Shown: positions 42,368 through 53,160 of the stretch, in pieces
How the letters are laid out: every line of letters starts with the position of its first letter
Numbering within the stretch: position 1 is the first letter of the stretch
Origin: Utricularia gibba
Lineage: Eukaryota > Streptophyta > Magnoliopsida > Lamiales > Lentibulariaceae
Direction: 5' to 3'
Assembly: GCA_002189035.1 (NCBI GenBank)
Contig: NEEC01000004.1
Location: 1,364,001 to 1,428,000 of the forward strand
Length of the DNA stretch: 64,000 bases
Notes under the pieces: model-generated
Seen by the model: only the letters and a program-made list of their open reading frames with translations
Told to the model about the DNA's origin: nothing
The model's database searches: none
Position numbers and translations under genes: made by a program

Positions 42368-43081
42368 ATGGCTCGAGAAATATGGACGCTAATCCCGTTT
42401 CCGGCGAACGCTTCTGCAACCGCATCACGGACCACCCTTTTCAGAATCAATACGCTCGCCGTGAGACCTCTCGGGTCCCTAACCCTAGCAACCGCGCGCC
42501 CGTCGGCTGGATATCAAGTTCCGATTCCAGCGCGCGATACAGTCATTAGCTTCGGCAAGCACAAAGGGCGCATGCTCGGAACCCTTCCATCGAGCTACCT
42601 GAAATGGGTGTCGAGTAATCTGAGAGCGGGTGACACGGAAGTGTGGGCGAAACTTGCCGATGAAGTATTGGGAGATCCAGTGTACAGAGACAGGATGGAA
42701 TGGGAGGTGGCGGAGAAAGTTCTGACAGGGAACGGGATGCGGTCGGGCGACGGGGGGGATGCGGTGGCGGAATTGGGGGAAATTAGTGAGAGATTTGGAT
42801 GGGATGATGATGATAAATTAGGTTGGAGCAAGATCGACTGGAAGTTGCTGGGGACATCGATGGGTGGGAGGATTCCTCGTCGGAAAGGGAAGACTGGGGA
42901 ATCAGTTGACGACGGCCGTGTTGAGGACGAAGGTATAGCGGCACGGAGACGGCGGCGCCGGGAAAGGAAGATATCTGGATATGGAGACGGAAAAAGTGAC
43001 GATGCAAGAAAGCCGAAAGAGGTAGTTGACGCCGGTAAATTTCCCGGCCGAGAGGCCCTCCTCAGGCGCCTTTCGGAGTAA
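42368..43081 (+). CDS. DUF3820-domain protein, likely organelle-targeted
   Basis: Single-exon gene of 237 residues from the ATG at 42368. An ATG-less in-frame extension reaches further upstream but is less likely. The N-terminus (MAREIWTLIPFPANASATAS and a run with many Arg, Ser and Ala) looks like an organelle presequence. A compact domain at residues ~60-120 (ISFGKHKGRMLGTLPSSYLK, WVSSNLRAGD, EVWAKLADEVL) matches DUF3820, once called a quorum-sensing-regulated virulence factor fold. In plants its job is unknown. The C-terminal half is charged, with an RRRRRRERK stretch and LLRRLSE at the end. No role in virulence is implied. Confidence 0.75.
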   Translation: MAREIWTLIPFPANASATASRTTLFRINTLAVRPLGSLTLATARPSAGYQVPIPARDTVISFGKHKGRMLGTLPSSYLKWVSSNLRAGDTEVWAKLADEVLGDPVYRDRMEWEVAEKVLTGNGMRSGDGGDAVAELGEISERFGWDDDDKLGWSKIDWKLLGTSMGGRIPRRKGKTGESVDDGRVEDEGIAARRRRRRERKISGYGDGKSDDARKPKEVVDAGKFPGREALLRRLSE

Positions 43082-43897
43082 ACCTGACTATATTTTAGTA
43101 TTTTTCAGATATTAAAATATATATTTCATTATTTAACTGCTTTTATTTTAATTTAGAAGGAAATTCGCACAAGGTTACACAAAATCACATAAATTTACCA
43201 AAAAAATTTTCAAAAAAAAAAAAAGAAATGCAAGTGCTTGTTCATGTTACAGCTGTCGAAGCCACCAATCCTCTGCAAAATTCATGTAATTTTCAAGTGG
43301 CTATGGAAAGCAAGTAATTGCATTGGAAGCAGCTGCAGTTCATCGTCTAGAACATGAACGAAAACGGGCCTGCTTATCTATCCCAAAAAGGTGAACACTT
43401 TGGGCCATAGGCCCAGTTGTAATGTGCAGTGCATCTTCTTGAAGTTGTTAGCGTGGTGGTTACTGAACTTTACCCAGTTTTCTCTCCGTTTACTCAAGCA
43501 AACTGGAATGAAGCGCGGGGCGCGGGGACGGAGCACACTCCGCTCTGTAACTCGCGTTCTTGATTGAGCAACAACCTTAAGCTCCTCTTGTCGATTTTTC
43601 TAGTTTGATTGCTGTCCTACAGTTCAGGTACTGATTCTTTCCGAATGCCATTCACAATTTTCTGGTTTTTCTCGAGGAGCTCTTGTGTCTATGTATCAGG
43701 AATTTCAGCAGTCACTAACTACCCATTCCGTCATGCTTCATTTCCTTTTTCTTTTGGTTCATTTTTTGTTGGCGTTTGATTCGTTATCCCTATTGTTGTA
43801 TCCGTGTGAATTCCGGCCTTCTTGAACTTCATCCACACAAATATTCAGTGTTAGCATTTCTTGCAGTTATATTGTTTCAGTCTTAACTTTGTGGCAG
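43082..43897. other. Spacer and 5' UTR intron upstream of TGD2
   Basis: The first 400 bp is AT-rich and ends with A/T runs. From about 43440 the sequence looks like a promoter and leader. A donor at 43628 (CAG|GTACTG) and an acceptor ending at 43897, directly before the TGD2 ATG, suggest a 5' UTR intron of 270 nt. Confidence 0.55.
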
Positions 43898-45580
43898 ATG
43901 GGAGGGTTTCCTTTTTCAGTTTCAAGCAGTCCAGGGGCGCTCTACTGCTACTCCAACACCGGCTCAACGGTGATGAAAACCGTCAATTTTTTTCCACGTC
44001 CAGCAAGGGTGGTGAGGCCTGACAATAGGAAGCAACGTATAGTGAAAGCCACTTCATCTGCTGATATGAGCAGTTCTGGTAATAATTCGTCGCCACCAGC
44101 ATTAAAGGGACCATTATCATTTGTATTGGATCTACCCAGTGCCATTTGGAGGCGGACTCTGAGACCACTGAGTGATTTTGGATTCGGCACGAAGAGTATT
44201 TGGGAAGGTGGGGTAGGATTATTTCTCGTTTCAGGGATGCTTCTTTTGGCTCTTAGTCTGGCTTGGCTCAAGGGGTTTCATTTGAGGTCTAAATACCGAA
44301 AGTATTTGGCTGTGTTTGAGTTTGGACAAGCAAGCGGGATCTGCACTGGAACCCCCGTAAGAATTAGAGGAGTAAATGTAGGGAATGTAGTTCGTGTAAA
44401 TCCATCGCTGAGCTATATTGAGGCTGTAGCGGAGGTGAGTCTACCCTGTTACAAGTAACTATTTACAGCTAAGTTTCATGTTAGCCAAGTCCTTTGTGTT
44501 GCCACACTTTTCGCCTTTTTCCCCTTGTGTTGCCAGATTGAAGATGACAAAATTATCATACCCAAGAATTCATTGATTGAAGTCAATCAGTCTGGCCTTC
44601 TCATGGAAACCATGATTGACATTACACCACGGGATCCAATTCCAGTTCCTTCAGTTGGACCTCTTGATAGCAGATGTGTTGACGAAGGGCTGATTGTTTG
44701 TGATAGGCAGAAGATGAAGGGTGAGCAAGGTGTGAGTTTGGATACATTAGTCGGGATATTTACTCGCATTGGACGTGAAGTGGAGGAAATCGGTGTGGCG
44801 AACAGCTACTCATTGGCTGAACGTGTTGCTGCATTTGTTGAAGAGACACGACCCTTGCTTGCAAAAGTATGTCATCCTGCCCTTACTTGCCAACTTGGAA
44901 CACCAGTGTCTTATGAGCTGTTGTATGTGTATGAAGAAGCATGCCTAACTGATTCGGTGGCTTCTCAGATTCAAGCCATGGCTGATGATGTAGAGCCTTT
45001 GCTATCTGATTTCAACGATCGTGGCATGCTGAGGCAAGTTGAGCACTTGACTAAAAGCCTAGCGCAAGCCTCGGATGAGTTGAGGTGATTTCATAAGTCC
45101 CAATAAATCTGTCAAGCGTATCTGACTTCAACCAGTGCAAGCTTACATTTTTATCATCATCTGATCCTCATTTTTGCAGTGCTTCAGTCATATGCACCTT
45201 TTTTTTTTTGGTAGTCTCAAGCCTTCAGTCTAAAACGATTAATGATCATCTTGTTAGCTTTTGGACTCCTGTAAATAGGTTGTGATTCATTCTGGATTTA
45301 TGCATCACCTATGCAGAAGGGTTCAATCATCAGTTTTGACTCCAGAGAACATAGAAGTCATTCAGAAATCCATGTGTGCCCTCCTTTTCACCTTGAAGAA
45401 CATCGAGGTATCTTATAGCTCCAACCTTCTATTTCTTGTCACCAAATCCAATCACGCAACGGCTGATCATTTTGTGCAATGAAACAGAACATCAGCTCCG
45501 ATATAATGGGATTCACAGGTGATGAAGCTACAAGAAACAACTTGAAAATGCTTATCAAGTCCCTCAGCAGGATGCTGTGA
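43898..45580 (+). CDS. TGD2: TGD2, MCE-domain protein of the chloroplast lipid importer
   Basis: Phosphatidic-acid-binding substrate protein of the TGD1-TGD2-TGD3 ABC transporter at the chloroplast inner envelope, importing ER-derived lipid. A Ser-rich transit region (first ~60 residues) precedes one transmembrane segment (GLFLVSGMLLLALSLAWLKG). The MCE domain follows (FEFGQASGICTGTPVRIRGV, NVGNVVRVNPSLSYIEAVAE, KNSLIEVNQSGLLMETMIDI). The C-terminal part includes QAMADDVEPLLSDF, TKSLAQASDEL, LTPENIEVIQKSM and GFTGDEATRNNLKMLIKSLS. The stop is at 45578-45580. The ATG lies one base after an acceptor. One intron, 44867-44968, is 102 nt, in phase and without a stop codon, so retention would insert 34 residues. 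I saw no missing base. Confidence 0.93.
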
Positions 45581-47083
45581 GGAGTCCATGCAGTGCAGAG
45601 TCCAGGCATATCTTGAAATATTTCTCATAAGCCTTGTCATTGTAGCTGTGAAGCGGCACACAAATTTTCGCCCCCTTTTTCTTTAGAAACCATTCAGAAA
45701 GGTAGTATTCTTTATTACGAGGCACATGCTTGCACGATAAGAGGCGGAGGCAAGATTGTGTTTGAATGCCCAAAAGGGGGTGCTTGGCATTAGCCTGCCA
45801 AATGTGCTTTACATGAAACCTAACCTGCAATAATTCTGGCCCTCATTCGACTCACCTCAGCACAATGCACGACTATTTTCGGTTCGTTAATATTTTTCAT
45901 TACAACTACTAGATTCATGTGCCGACAATGAGATGGGATCTGCTGTGGGTGGGGTTTATTGACCACAAGCTGCTCGGGGTTGATGATGAAAGCTTGCATG
46001 AAACAGCAAAGGAATGCAATATCTGCAATGGAACTAGCTCTGAAATGCTCCATGGGAATCCCTACTTGGAAGAACCATTATGCAGTTATTGTTGCTATCT
46101 CTTCCATCAAACACCTATCAGAACTCTTTGGACTCGCCAATTCACTTCCCTTCCTCTACCTATCTACATTCCTATTGAGACAATGCGCACCGGTTTATAT
46201 GTTTGGCGAGGGGATCTTATAGATCAAGGATAAGTACTTTGCATTGTTTCCTCGGACAAATATATTATTACCGCAACTAAAGCAGCACCATCGCCACAAC
46301 AAGATTTTCTGGCCAACAACAGTAGTAAACATTAATCAACAGAGAAGTCCTTTGAGAACATGGATTGTTTATGAGCTTCATCACCAAAGCCATCTTTCAA
46401 TCTTCATCATCTGCAGCCCAAACAGATCGACTAAGCAGTTTAGAGGAATGAATAAAAAGAAAATTGTAAGCTCCAAAACCAAGAATTGATGTAATGGACT
46501 CTTCCCGTTTAAGATTTTATTGGAAATTGTAAATCTATGGTATAGTAAATAGAAGGTACGAGGACAGCTTAATAATGCAAATTAACCACAGGTTAAGCTT
46601 TACTATGGGAGATAGAATGTATATTGTAGGCAATGCTTCCTGAGGAAGAAAAAAGGTACGAGGAAGTTGCAATAAAAGATCACCTAAAAATGAAAACTGA
46701 CATTTAGAGCACTTGGAAAATGATCATAAAAAGACACCATAACCAAAAGCCAAAAACAAGAGAGAAAAAAATATTCTTAAACTGCATTAAACACAACTGA
46801 TATGTCATCTGGGAAAAAAGGACTCTCATGATTTGATGGATCAACCAGGCATTTCCAAGTACCAGTTTGGTAGTGAAAAATGAAGTTAGAGTGAACTTGG
46901 AGTGTGGCAGTGAAGACTGAAGCTATGGAGTTAACAGAGCTTACAAAAGAAGATCAATAGGCATCTCCAAGACAACAGATAAACAATTCACACCCAAATG
47001 GTTGAAACGGAGAATTGTCCCATTACTTTTAAATCAAATGGAAATCTTTGAATGCACAAGAAACACGAGCTAACCATCTATGG
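45581..47083. other. Spacer between TGD2 and the 86-residue gene
   Basis: About 1.5 kb, with a possible polyadenylation region after TGD2. Several open stretches on both strands between 45560 and 46240 overlap each other and show no known family. They may include a decayed gene fragment. I found nothing I would annotate as coding. Confidence 0.4.
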
Positions 47084-47422
47084 CTACGAATTATCAACGG
47101 AGGCACAGGGCATACCAAAGTAACGGCGCTCATTAGCTTCCTTGGCCCTGAGTAGAATCTTATCAAGATCCTCCGCAGCCTGGATGTCCCACTTGACCAT
47201 CTGATTAGCGAACACCGCTCCCAAACCCATACCCAGCAAATGCTCCCACGGATCTGCATTACCGATCATGAAGTCTTTGAATTCAACAAAGAATAAGGAA
47301 TTATGAAAGAAATGACAGCAATCCTACTCACGGCGCATGTAGGGGAGCTTCCGTAGAGCATTGGAGTACATCTGGGTTCCCAGCCCTAAGAACGCCCCAA
47401 TAACCGTCGCACTCAAAGGCAT
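47084..47422 (-). CDS. 86-residue single-membrane-span protein, possible complex I accessory subunit
   Basis: Two exons on the minus strand (47422-47338, then from about 47255 to 47084) join as CGCC|ATCCG to give 86 residues. The start is MPLSATVIGAFLGLGTQMYS and the middle is NALRKLPYMRHPWEHLLGMG. A short hydrophobic segment (LGMGLGAVFANQMV) and a charged C-terminal helix (EDLDKILLRAKEANERRYFG) follow. The pattern reminds me of a small plant mitochondrial complex I subunit (At4g20150-like, NDUC2 type), but I cannot confirm that from memory. Its divergent neighbour is the PAC1 proteasome gene, and the promoter between them carries site II motifs common in respiratory genes. Confidence 0.8.
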
Positions 47423-48362
47423 CTTTTCCCTTCAGGAGCGGCAGCTTCCCTTTCCACAGATTATCGGGATAACTGATTCAATCACCAACCCTATCAGCGT
47501 AACACCGAAGATGTTCTTCAGTCGCAGAGAAAAAGTGATCCCCCAGCCTCCCTTATACTGGTTGGGCCGAGGTAAATTGGGCCGGTTTAATCGATAGGCC
47601 CAATAACTTCTATATTGGGCTAAAGATTGAGGGTACGGCCTACTCTTTGCTTGGGCTGTTTCTTGTTCGTCAATCCACTCGCGTTCTTCAATTCCGCTTT
47701 TAAACCCGATCTGCTCCTGGCAATCGTGAGTGTGTGAGACATCAGATTTGTTCGTGGATCTCGATAACAGGTATTTTCCCTTTCTTCCTGTCGTCTTATC
47801 TACACGAACCAATATGCGTGTTTTTTTCGGGGATAGTATTCATTTGCAAAACTTCTTCGGCATTGGAAATTTGGATTTACAGAAAAAAAATTTAATTTCG
47901 TAATGTATGCATGAAACGGAAGCTGCTGCGATGAATTTTGAACTGTAGGACAGGGGTTTTCGTGGTTTTGAGGGAAGAAGAAGTTGTTTTGGTTGGTTAA
48001 GTGGGGCATTTGGGAAGATCGGCGTTGTTTGTTTTTGACGGTAACGCTTTTGAAAGAGTAGTATTCAGTGGTTTTATTAAGGAAGTGATTTGTATGTGTT
48101 TGTCTGAGTCTTAGTCAAAGATTGGTTCTTTACGATTCTTAGCTTGTAATCCAATTGGAGAGTTTGGTCAAAGTGCAAGGATGATCATCTATCTTTTCTA
48201 GAATTTAGTTCACTCTCTTTTCTCAAGTACTTGCCATTTTGTTAGCTGGTAACTATCTGGTCTATCTCCATTTTCTCATGCCTAGTTTATTCCGTGGTAG
48301 GTTATTAGTTGAATGAGAACTTGATTTGGTGTTTCCGTTATATCTGCGTTAAAACAGTCAGA
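47423..48362. other. Divergent spacer and PAC1 5' UTR intron
   Basis: Contains the shared promoter and the PAC1 leader. A donor at 47771 (ACAG|GTATTT) and an acceptor ending at 48357 (AAAACAG) bound a probable 587-nt 5' UTR intron five bases before the PAC1 ATG. Confidence 0.6.
47563..47621. promoter_or_regulatory. Cluster of four site II-like elements
   Basis: TGGGCC at 47563-47568 and 47578-47583, GGCCCA at 47597-47602 and TGGGCT at 47616-47621 occur within 60 bp between the divergent 86-residue gene and PAC1. Site II motifs act in plant housekeeping and mitochondrial gene promoters. Function here is inferred from motif and position. Confidence 0.55.
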
Positions 48363-49112
48363 ATGTCACGAAGATACGACAGCCGCACAACAATCTTCTC
48401 ACCTGAAGGTCGTCTCTATCAAGTTGAGTATGCCATGGAAGCCATTGGAAATGCTGGTAGCGCCATTGGCATATTAGCTGCAGATGGGGTTGTGCTGATC
48501 GGTGAAAAGAAGGTGACCTCTAAGCTTCTCCAGGCTTCTGCATCTACCGAAAAAATGTACAAGATAGATGACCATGTGGCTTGTGCTGTAGCTGGAATCA
48601 TGTCAGATGCGAACATCCTCATTAACACAGCGAGAATCCAAGCTCAGCGCTATACTTTTGCCTACCAAGAACCAATGCCTGTCGAACAGCTTGTTCAATC
48701 GCTGTGCGACATGAAGCAGGGGTACACACAATTTGGTGGACTCAGACCATTTGGAGTCTCCTTTCTGTTTGCAGGTTGGGACAAGAACTACGGATTTCAG
48801 CTGTACATGAGTGATCCAAGCGGAAATTACAGTGGTTGGAAGGCTGCTGCAATTGGTGCAAACAGTCAGGCTGCACAGTCAATGCTTAAGCAGGACTACA
48901 AGGATGAGATAACTCGGGAAGAGGCTATCGAGCTTGCTCTCAAGGTACTTAGTAAAACCATGGACAGCACGAGTCTGACGTCGGAGAAGCTCGAGTTAGC
49001 CGAGGTGTTTATTTCGCATGGGAAGGTCAAGTATCAGGTTTGCACTACCGAGACCTTGACTAAACTGTTGATCAAGTCTGGAGTCACTCAACCAGCTGCA
49101 GAGGCTTCTTAG
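48363..49112 (+). CDS. PAC1: 20S proteasome alpha subunit C (alpha 3-type, PSMA4 class)
   Basis: Structural alpha-ring subunit of the 20S proteasome. Single coding exon, 249 residues, from [20 protein letters not shown] to AAEAS. The proteasome A-type N-terminal signature ([17 protein letters not shown] then QVEYAMEAI) is complete. The body has [60 protein letters not shown] and [19 protein letters not shown]. The C-terminus resembles Arabidopsis PAC1. The ATG is preceded by a probable 5' UTR intron, common in proteasome genes. Upstream in-frame codons exist but precede the canonical start. No missing base was seen. Confidence 0.96.
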   Translation: MSRRYDSRTTIFSPEGRLYQVEYAMEAIGNAGSAIGILAADGVVLIGEKKVTSKLLQASASTEKMYKIDDHVACAVAGIMSDANILINTARIQAQRYTFAYQEPMPVEQLVQSLCDMKQGYTQFGGLRPFGVSFLFAGWDKNYGFQLYMSDPSGNYSGWKAAAIGANSQAAQSMLKQDYKDEITREEAIELALKVLSKTMDSTSLTSEKLELAEVFISHGKVKYQVCTTETLTKLLIKSGVTQPAAEAS

Positions 49113-49772
49113 ACCCTGGGCGGCCGGCATGTGTTTTGTGTTTTCTTTTGAGGTTGACTAATGCTTTGCTTCTAATTCGTAGTTGAAAACGCCAATGCCC
49201 AAGAATGATGTCTTAATGTCAAATTTGCGCTTAGTGGATACATACCAAATGAAACGCAGAGTTGGCTGGTAAGCTGTAGTAATCTCAACTCTAGAGGAAA
49301 GATTGTAGGGAAGTACATTTTCCTTGATTGTAGATTTGAAATTTTGAAAGCATTTCTGCAAAAATGTGCTTCAAACATGCTAATGGAAAGGCAGTCATCA
49401 TATGGAAGTTACCATTGCTGAAAGGCCTCTAAATTGAATGGATGCAGACAAGTTCAACTCAGTCTTATTTCCATTTCTGATGGAAGATAAAAGGAGGTCA
49501 ACTTGAGTTGCAATTTACAACTACTGAACAAACAAGATCAGGTTTTCACTATTTGACCCATGAAGGAGCCATCAGTAGTGCCAACCCTAACCATTAAGAG
49601 CAAGCTGCAACTGCTTCAAGTGCACTTCTAACTACGAGGAAAACTCACCTCTTCAAGGTGCGTCCTACAGACAGACGGATTTGTGCTTGAAGAATGTGAC
49701 ATTTCAAACCGAATGAATTATAGAGCAGAAGCCGCTGGGCTCTGACGGCCATATCAGAATACTCCGTCTTCA
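49113..49772. other. Spacer between convergent PAC1 and SUF4
   Basis: About 660 bp holding the two 3' UTRs. No gene or repeat was recognised. Confidence 0.5.
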
Positions 49773-52484
49773 TTAGAAAGTCATGTGACCAGCAAGTCGA
49801 CTCTCTGAAATCCTCCTATCTATTGCAGCATCAATCGAAGTCATCTGCAGCATATGTAGAGAAAACACTTATGCATATGAAAAAAGAGTATCCTTCCATC
49901 TAGTGAAAAATTAAAGCCTCATTTGGTGATGGCAGGATACAATATCTGCAGAAAGAGCTGACCTGGAACACTGTACATGTTTGATCTTATAAAAGAGAAA
50001 TTGTACGAAGGCATGTTGGGTAATGGTTGTTGCACCAAATCAAACGCACAGGTGAAAGAAAATCGAATTGAAAAAAAATGGAGTTTCTAAAAGATTAAGT
50101 ACATACACTCTGATACAAGCCTTGCATGAGGCTAGTTGGAGATTCCTGGCATAGTCTCAGTATGCAAATCAGAACTAAATTACACACTACTGGCATTGAT
50201 AATTGAAGGTACCTACTTGAACCCTTGTAGAGCACACAATCTTTGGGACCCCTTGCCAACCGGGAAGTGGCCATAAAAGAAAATTAAATACCCATCGCAT
50301 AATGGGCAGAAATGTAGCAGTATGCGCGTATAGAGTGCATGACAGTTTTCTCATAATTTTTCAGACAGAATGACGCACATAAAGAGCTGCAGTCATGCTA
50401 GCGAAATAAACAAAATCGCATATAGTAGAAAATAACCAGATTCCAGTCCTTAGCCGCCTGGATTTTAAGGTGAAACACAGTCCAGCATCGAAACCGAAGA
50501 GGGTTACAAGCATGAAAGCATGACTTACCTGGATACTCTCATCATGCACCTGATACTTCGGCAGGGACATTCTTCTCTCCTCCTTCAAAAATTGAACAAA
50601 ATAGATGGCGTCAAAAAATAAGAGGATGATAGAGGTACATTGAGATCACATTATAAAATAGAAGATAGACAAACCATGGACATAGCTTCGTCATCCCAAA
50701 CTAAATACACCTCGTTTGTTGCAGGCTGCGAAGCTGGAGCCTTATTTGCAATTACAGGAGGCGGACCTATAGAAGGGCCACTGGTATTTGGACCCGAAGC
50801 ATATGAATGCGAACTTACAGATGTCACTGCCAAAAATTGTTATTAAACAATTAATTCCAACTGCAACATCATGTGTCTAAAAATAGTCAAAAAAACTAAC
50901 AATCTACTAATCCTAGGATGCATGTATTTCAACAAGATCAAACTGTGGCTGTAAATGTGGCATGGACAGGGATAAATTTTTTCTTTGGATGATCATGACA
51001 GCTTTTGAGAAGAATATAGAATCCGTAGTATACTATGAGGGATAATCCGACATACAATCATGTAAAAATATTCTAGGCTAAATTTCAGACTCAAACCTGG
51101 AGCTCCATAAGGATTGTAGCCATTTGTTAGATATGGGCTCGCATAATTAGCTTCACCACCCGTAACCTCGGAAGTTCCTAAAGGTGGAGCAACTGGGGCA
51201 GAAAATGGGGAGTTTTGAGAAAGATTGCTGTTTGGACCAACAGGGAATAATGGTTGAGAAACCGGATGTGGCAATGTGGCGGGCATCCCAGGAGGAGTGA
51301 TAGGTAAAATTGAGGGAGGAGCAACAGGCACCACAGGAGGTTGCACATTATGTACAGGAAACAGAGGCTGTTGAGGTGCCACAGCAGGTGGTGCCATTGA
51401 ACCGGTTTGACCTGGAGGATTCCAAGGCTGTGGGCGAGGAGGAATTGTCCAGCCTGCTGGAGGACCAGGTAATCTGGGGTTGTAACTGCATCAACCATAT
51501 CACAAAAATCACTACAATTTCAGGAAATAAAAAAAGTGCAGGCTTTCTCATCATTTGGTAGTCATCATGACAACATACGTATTCTTAGGCAACAATTGCA
51601 ATGCACAGCCTTAGCTTTAAATTCTGGTTCAGAGAGGAAGAAAAGGGCAGCTTGCAAAGGACTCACAATAAACATGCAAGTCCATATCAGTATTCTGATT
51701 TTATCCAGTAAGTGGAGCAAAAATAACCAAGATCTCGCACACATTTAGATTAAGTTTATCAAGGTATTAGAATAACTTACTGTGGAAGCATTGGTCTCAT
51801 ATGGAATCCTACACCGGGAGGCCCTGGTGCAATACTTCCAGGCATTTGAGCGGCAGGATGATCAACTTTAGCTGCTTTGGAAGGCTCTTCGTCTGCAAGG
51901 AGGGGACAGAAAAGGTATTAGCTCCGAAAAATGCCAAGTGCACATAAAAATTCCACGGAATACAACTTCTTGCCAGTTTACAGTGACCCAGTCATATAAC
52001 ACACGAAAAAAAAAAAACATCCTTGAATGAGTCCATGGGTAGATGAGGAATTACCATCCTCCCCATAATGCGCAGCCAAAACATCTGCAGGGATTCCTTC
52101 CATCCCATAAATATCAATTTCCGTCGACTCCCTTCCCGGTTTAGCATTTGGGACCCTGGAACAAAAACGAGTTATCATGCCAATCGAGAGCACCAAACTC
52201 TTACATCCGAAACCCAACATGAACAATCATAATAATAAACCAGAGCCCATTAAGAACTTGAAAAGCGAAACAGAGAAAGAAACTAACTTTGTAACTTGCT
52301 CCTTGTGAACCTGTAGAACATGGATAGCCATGCCACTGGCTGTAGAAAGCTTCTTGTGGCAAACGTGACACTTAAAATGCTTCGCCTTCTGATGCTGCAC
52401 CAATATCTTCTCGTCTTCAAATTCCCTGTCACAGTAGTAGCACCAGACCTTGTCCACCGCTCCTCTCTTCTTCTTCTTCCCCAT
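49773..52484 (-). CDS. SUF4: SUPPRESSOR OF FRIGIDA 4-like zinc-finger protein
   Basis: Nuclear C2H2 zinc-finger factor. In Arabidopsis, SUF4 recruits the FRIGIDA complex to FLC and influences flowering time. Start at 52484 ([20 protein letters not shown]). The N-terminal half has two paired zinc fingers ([36 protein letters not shown]). A conserved block follows ([20 protein letters not shown]). The middle is Pro-rich (51100-51480). After this come [40 protein letters not shown] and a terminal [20 protein letters not shown]. The stop is at 49773-49775. Exons join without repair. The TAGGGTTT box at 52639-52646 and the GGGCCC at 52628-52633 upstream suit a constitutively expressed gene. Confidence 0.95.
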
Positions 52485-53160
52485 CAGATACAAGGAAGTC
52501 CCAAATCAAGAAAGGCAAGATCTCTACAACCAAGCAGGATTCGCGTGTGCCAAGCCAATCAACTACACGTTACTAATTCTTGGAATGCAGAAAATGTGAT
52601 TTATGCGGTGTAAACCTAAGAGAGGAAGGGCCCAATTCTAGGGTTTGGCGAAAGGCTTCTTCGAGAGCAACGAATGATCCGTACATTACAAGGGCAGCAG
52701 ACGACGTCGTATAGAGTACTTGGGAAGCCCACGCCCATCATTTAAAATGGATGGAGAAACAAATAGCGTAAACTTTAGCCCAGGCTCAGGCCCAATATAC
52801 TTGTCGTTAGTTTACCCAAATCAAGAGAAAAACACTGTCCTCTGTAATGTCGTTCAGTAACTGCCGTGTCGGGCAAAATCTACCTTCAGCTTCTCCCCGC
52901 TCTTTTCAGCTGCGGCCTCCAGTTGCCAGTTCACTTCCATCCCTCAACCGTGGTATGGGGTCAGAGATGTAGGAAGTAGAGCCCTTTAACGGTTTTTTTT
53001 TTTTTTTCTCAGGTTCTCCTTTGGCCCCATCATGAGCAAGGGTGGTACATGTTGAAATCAGCTGCATTGGCTTCTGGGTTTCTGCAATTGGAGTTACTTT
53101 AGCTCCTGTTGTGGGTGCAGTTTCCCTAATTGGTCATTGGCTTTTCAATTGGTGAAAATT
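52485..53160. other. Divergent spacer between SUF4 and the lectin kinase
   Basis: About 680 bp carrying SUF4's promoter on the left and the kinase leader on the right. A run of about 15 T starts near 52990. No gene is seen. Confidence 0.5.
52628..52646 (-). promoter_or_regulatory. Telo-box with adjacent GGGCCC element upstream of SUF4
   Basis: On the minus strand AAACCCTA (52646-52639) is followed by TTGGGCCC (ending 52628), about 150 bp upstream of the SUF4 ATG. The telo-box plus site II pairing is known from plant housekeeping promoters. The assignment is by motif only. Confidence 0.5.

Noticed and set aside
45564-46240. Several antisense and sense open frames around the TGD2 3' end, one of 88 codons ending within TGD2's last exon
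   Set aside because: They lack a recognised family or consistent splice structure. One could be a gene fragment, but I cannot support it.
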